Shown piece after piece: positions 5,051-6,962 of a stretch of 6,962 nt of DNA. The DNA is taken from positions 1 through 6,962 of the forward strand of contig CAYTTR010000062.1 of NCBI GenBank assembly GCA_964440805.1, given 5' to 3'. Both the position numbers and the translations under genes were made by a program. The notes under the pieces are model-generated. The model saw only the letters and a list, made by a program, of their open reading frames with translations. It searched no databases and was not told the origin of the DNA. Source of the DNA: CAYTTR01 sp964440805 (GTDB taxonomy: Bacteria; Acidobacteriota; Aminicenantia; Aminicenantales; Aminicenantaceae). How positions within the stretch are numbered: position 1 is the stretch's first letter; each line of letters opens with the position of its first letter.

Positions 5051-6493
5051 ATGAATTTCCGTGCTGTTCTCGCCATACAAGGATTATTGCTAATGTTCCT
5101 GGCCGCTTTTATGCTCCTTCCGCTTGGATTTTCAGTCTATTACGGTGACGACGATGTAGTTCCTATCCTTATCTCGGCCGCAGTTACCATGGCGGCAGGC
5201 CTTCTTCTGCGAATCGTTTTCCGCTTCCGGGGAGAGGAGCTTCGGCTAAAGGACAGCTACGCCACAGTGTCCCTCGGATGGATTTTTGCTGCCGTTTTCG
5301 GCGCCCTCCCCTTCTTCTTATCAAGACACATCCCGCGCTTCACCGATGCTTTCTTTGAATCAATGTCCGGTTTCACAACTACGGGGGCTACGATACTGAC
5401 CGATATCGAAGCTCTTCCGCACGGATTGCTTTTTTGGCGCAGTTTAACCCACTGGATTGGAGGCATGGGCATCATTGTCCTCTCCCTGGCTATCCTTCCA
5501 TTGCTTAGAGTGGGAGGCATGCAACTCTACAAGGCCGAAATCCCGGGACCGGTTCCTGATAAGCTGGCTCCCCGTATCCAGCAGACAGCTAAGTTGCTCT
5601 GGGGAGTTTATATTCTGCTGTCGTTAATCGAGACCGGGCTGCTCATGACCGGAGGTATGAATCTTTTCGATTCTCTCTGCCACACCTTCGGGACAATGGC
5701 TACAGGAGGATTTTCGACAAAAAATGCAAGCATTGCCCATTTCGGCAGCCTATATTTCTATTCGGTCATTATTGTTTTCATGTTTCTGGCCGGGACTAAT
5801 TTTTCCCTCCATTACCATGGGCTGAGAGGCCGGGTGTCCGCTTACTGGAAAAGCGAGGAGTTCAGGGCTTATCTCGGATTCATTCTAATAGGATTAGGCA
5901 TGATGACCGTCATAAATTTATTATCACTTTCATCCGGGTGGTTCGATTCTGTCAAGAACTCTGCCTTCCAAGTGGTTTCCATAATCACCACAACAGGATT
6001 CACGACGGCTGATTTTGGTCAGTGGCACCCGGCGGCACAGATTTTGCTGCTGGTCCTGATGTTTTTGGGCGGAAGTGCCGGCTCAACAGGCGGAAGCATA
6101 AAAATTCTACGTATTTTGATCCTGTTTAAGCTGGTTAAAACCGAGCTGAAAAGGCTGCTTCACCCTCAGGCCGTTATTCCTATCCGAATCGACGGCCGGC
6201 AAATACCCCCTCCTGTTGTGGTCAACATTCTGGCGTTTGTCTTTCTCTATTTTATCATCTTTGTTTCGGCCTCCCTCATAATGAGTCTTATGGGCCTGGA
6301 TATGGTCAGTGCCATCGGCTCTGTGGCAGCCACCTTGGGAAATATCGGTCCTGGTCTCGGTTCGGTCGGTCCGTCCGGTAATTACTTGCATATTCCTCTG
6401 TTCGGCAAGTGGCTGCTGTCTTTTTGCATGCTGGCAGGGAGACTTGAGATCTACACCATTTTAGTTCTTTTCTCCAAAGATTTCTGGAAATAA
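5051..6493 (+). CDS. trkH: Trk potassium uptake system membrane subunit TrkH/TrkG
   Basis: This 480-residue inner-membrane K+ translocating subunit has four pore-loop repeats. The selectivity-filter segments are GFTTTGA (107-113), MATGGFS (216-222), ITTTGFT (312-318) and TLGNIGPG (428-435), each with the conserved filter glycine. A Gly/Ser-rich stretch GGSAGSTGGS (340-349) matches the intramembrane gating loop in the third repeat. GRLE (463-466) carries the conserved arginine of the last helix, which lies near the gate. Two extra N-terminal helices (about 7-29 and 38-57) precede the first repeat, which fits the ten-helix TrkH type better than KtrB. The gene begins 9 nt after trkA with no strong ribosome-binding site, so translational coupling is likely. 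TrkA and TrkH together make a complete system; whether uptake depends on protons or sodium cannot be read from the sequence. Confidence 0.97.
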   Translation: MNFRAVLAIQGLLLMFLAAFMLLPLGFSVYYGDDDVVPILISAAVTMAAGLLLRIVFRFRGEELRLKDSYATVSLGWIFAAVFGALPFFLSRHIPRFTDAFFESMSGFTTTGATILTDIEALPHGLLFWRSLTHWIGGMGIIVLSLAILPLLRVGGMQLYKAEIPGPVPDKLAPRIQQTAKLLWGVYILLSLIETGLLMTGGMNLFDSLCHTFGTMATGGFSTKNASIAHFGSLYFYSVIIVFMFLAGTNFSLHYHGLRGRVSAYWKSEEFRAYLGFILIGLGMMTVINLLSLSSGWFDSVKNSAFQVVSIITTTGFTTADFGQWHPAAQILLLVLMFLGGSAGSTGGSIKILRILILFKLVKTELKRLLHPQAVIPIRIDGRQIPPPVVVNILAFVFLYFIIFVSASLIMSLMGLDMVSAIGSVAATLGNIGPGLGSVGPSGNYLHIPLFGKWLLSFCMLAGRLEIYTILVLFSKDFWK

Positions 6494-6675
6494 CCCAAGT
6501 ATCTGAAAAAGGGGAAATCTTAAGGGGAAAATCGGGGTCTTAATTTGGAAATCAGCCAAGCTGACTATCCGGGCGTATATACTTAACCTTCTCTTCCTCA
6601 AAATTTTAATTTGACGGGGTCGAACCGAGACATTAATTTGAAAATAAACAAGTTAAGTCAATGAATCCATTATCG

Positions 6676-6704
6676 GAACTTACCTCTATTTATTGAGAAC
6701 TTAC
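6676..6704. repeat. Direct repeat GAACTTAC, 21-bp period
   Basis: GAACTTAC occurs at 6676-6683 and 6697-6704, start to start 21 bp, about two helical turns. This places both copies on the same DNA face, as in tandem regulator sites. No regulator gene is visible and no promoter is obvious immediately beside it. Confidence 0.35.
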
Positions 6705-6731
6705 GTTTTTTTGAGACAAATAAGCCCTTCG

Positions 6732-6744
6732 AGGTAATTTACCT
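6732..6744. repeat. Short perfect palindrome AGGTAA-T-TTACCT
   Basis: A 6-bp inverted repeat with a single central base is a typical dyad for a dimeric DNA-binding protein. It lies 12 bp before the hairpin at 6756. It could also be a small RNA stem or chance. Confidence 0.35.
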
Positions 6745-6755
6745 GGACTATTCAT

Positions 6756-6777
6756 AAAAAAGGTATCGGCCTTTTTT
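6756..6777. terminator. Probable bidirectional intrinsic terminator of the trk operon
   Basis: AAAAAAGG (6756-6763) pairs with CCTTTTTT (6770-6777) around the loop TATCGG, giving a stem flanked by an A-run and a T-run in both orientations. It is 263 nt beyond the trkH stop, and the stem holds only two G-C pairs, so it is a weak terminator. ATCGG (6765-6769) can alternatively pair with CCGAT (6778-6782), a competing hairpin. Confidence 0.45.
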
Positions 6778-6852
6778 CCGATTTGAGGATGAAGTTTAAT
6801 TAAAACTTGATGATTTGTAGATTCCAGGGGATTTATGTCGCATTTTAAGTCA

Positions 6853-6882
6853 TTGACCTCGTCGTTTTCGGTGTGATATCTT
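6853..6882 (+). promoter_or_regulatory. Candidate promoter for a gene beyond the right edge
   Basis: TTGACC (6853-6858, 5/6 match to -35) is followed after 18 nt by TATCTT (6877-6882, 4/6 match to -10). A transcript would begin near 6890 and run out of the window. No start codon with a long frame follows before the end, so the target is unseen. Confidence 0.35.
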
Positions 6883-6962
6883 CAACTCAGCAGGATAACA
6901 AGTGGGACTGGAAATCTCCCATCTTTTCATCTTGCTTCAAGAAGCAGGCTCCGGAAAGAATC

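Larger units (their letters stand above)
6494..6962. other. Intergenic region after trkH, no gene supported
   Basis: All three plus-strand frames are interrupted and no minus-strand ORF of convincing length is present. The region contains direct repeats (AAGGGGAAA at 6509-6517 and 6522-6530; TTAATTTG at 6540-6547, 6606-6613 and 6633-6640), the repeat pair at 6676-6704, a palindrome at 6732-6744, a hairpin at 6756-6777 and a promoter-like site at 6853-6882. A small hairpin TGCTTC/GAAGCA lies at 6933-6946. The region is probably the leader or promoter zone of a gene beyond the right edge. Confidence 0.55.

Noticed and set aside
6887..6961. 24 open minus-strand codons running in from the right edge
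   Set aside because: They could be the tail of a gene from the right, but the translation has no recognisable signature and the length is within chance.
1..6962. CRISPR array, tRNA, rRNA, insertion sequence or phage genes
   Set aside because: No regularly spaced repeats, no cloverleaf or rRNA sequence, and no transposase, integrase or phage structural gene were seen on either strand.

Overview
The window carries four intact protein genes, one 3' gene fragment and one probable gene remnant, separated by AT-rich, repeat-bearing spacers. It looks like an ordinary bacterial chromosome segment. The propeller tail, the secreted M14 peptidase with Asp-rich inserts and the A/T-armed palindromes with a GGGGACGGTTCT-type core recall Candidatus Aminicenantes, other Acidobacteriota-like lineages or deltaproteobacteria-like genomes. 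That placement is impressionistic and would need a homology search.

Layout. (1) 3-140 (+): the last 45 codons of a PD40/TolB-like beta-propeller protein entering from the left edge. (2) 140-444: a palindromic REP-like element or terminator straddling that stop codon, then on the minus strand a 52-codon open stretch resembling the N-terminus of a class I SAM methyltransferase that stops just before the Gly-rich SAM-binding motif, probably a decayed gene. (3) 445-1197 (-): a complete SPL-family radical SAM protein. (4) 1198-1763: an AT-rich divergent spacer with promoter-like sites and a long putative leader for the next gene. (5) 1764-3518 (+): a secreted M14 zinc carboxypeptidase whose catalytic domain is interrupted by EF-hand-like Asp loops. 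(6) 3519-3685: a spacer with two hairpin-type repeats and a TTGACA promoter candidate. (7) 3686-5041 and 5051-6493 (+): trkA and trkH, 9 nt apart, a complete Trk-type potassium uptake system (cytosolic NAD(H)-binding gating subunit plus membrane channel subunit). (8) 6494-6962: 469 nt with no convincing gene but several repeats, a hairpin and a promoter-like site facing out of the window.

How the genes work together: only trkA and trkH form a clear functional unit. The peptidase, the radical SAM protein and the propeller fragment are not evidently linked to each other or to potassium transport. I did not find a convincing undescribed multi-gene system. The observations most worth checking are the Ca-loop-rich peptidase, the methyltransferase remnant beside a REP-like palindrome, and the spacer with one left arm and two competing right arms.
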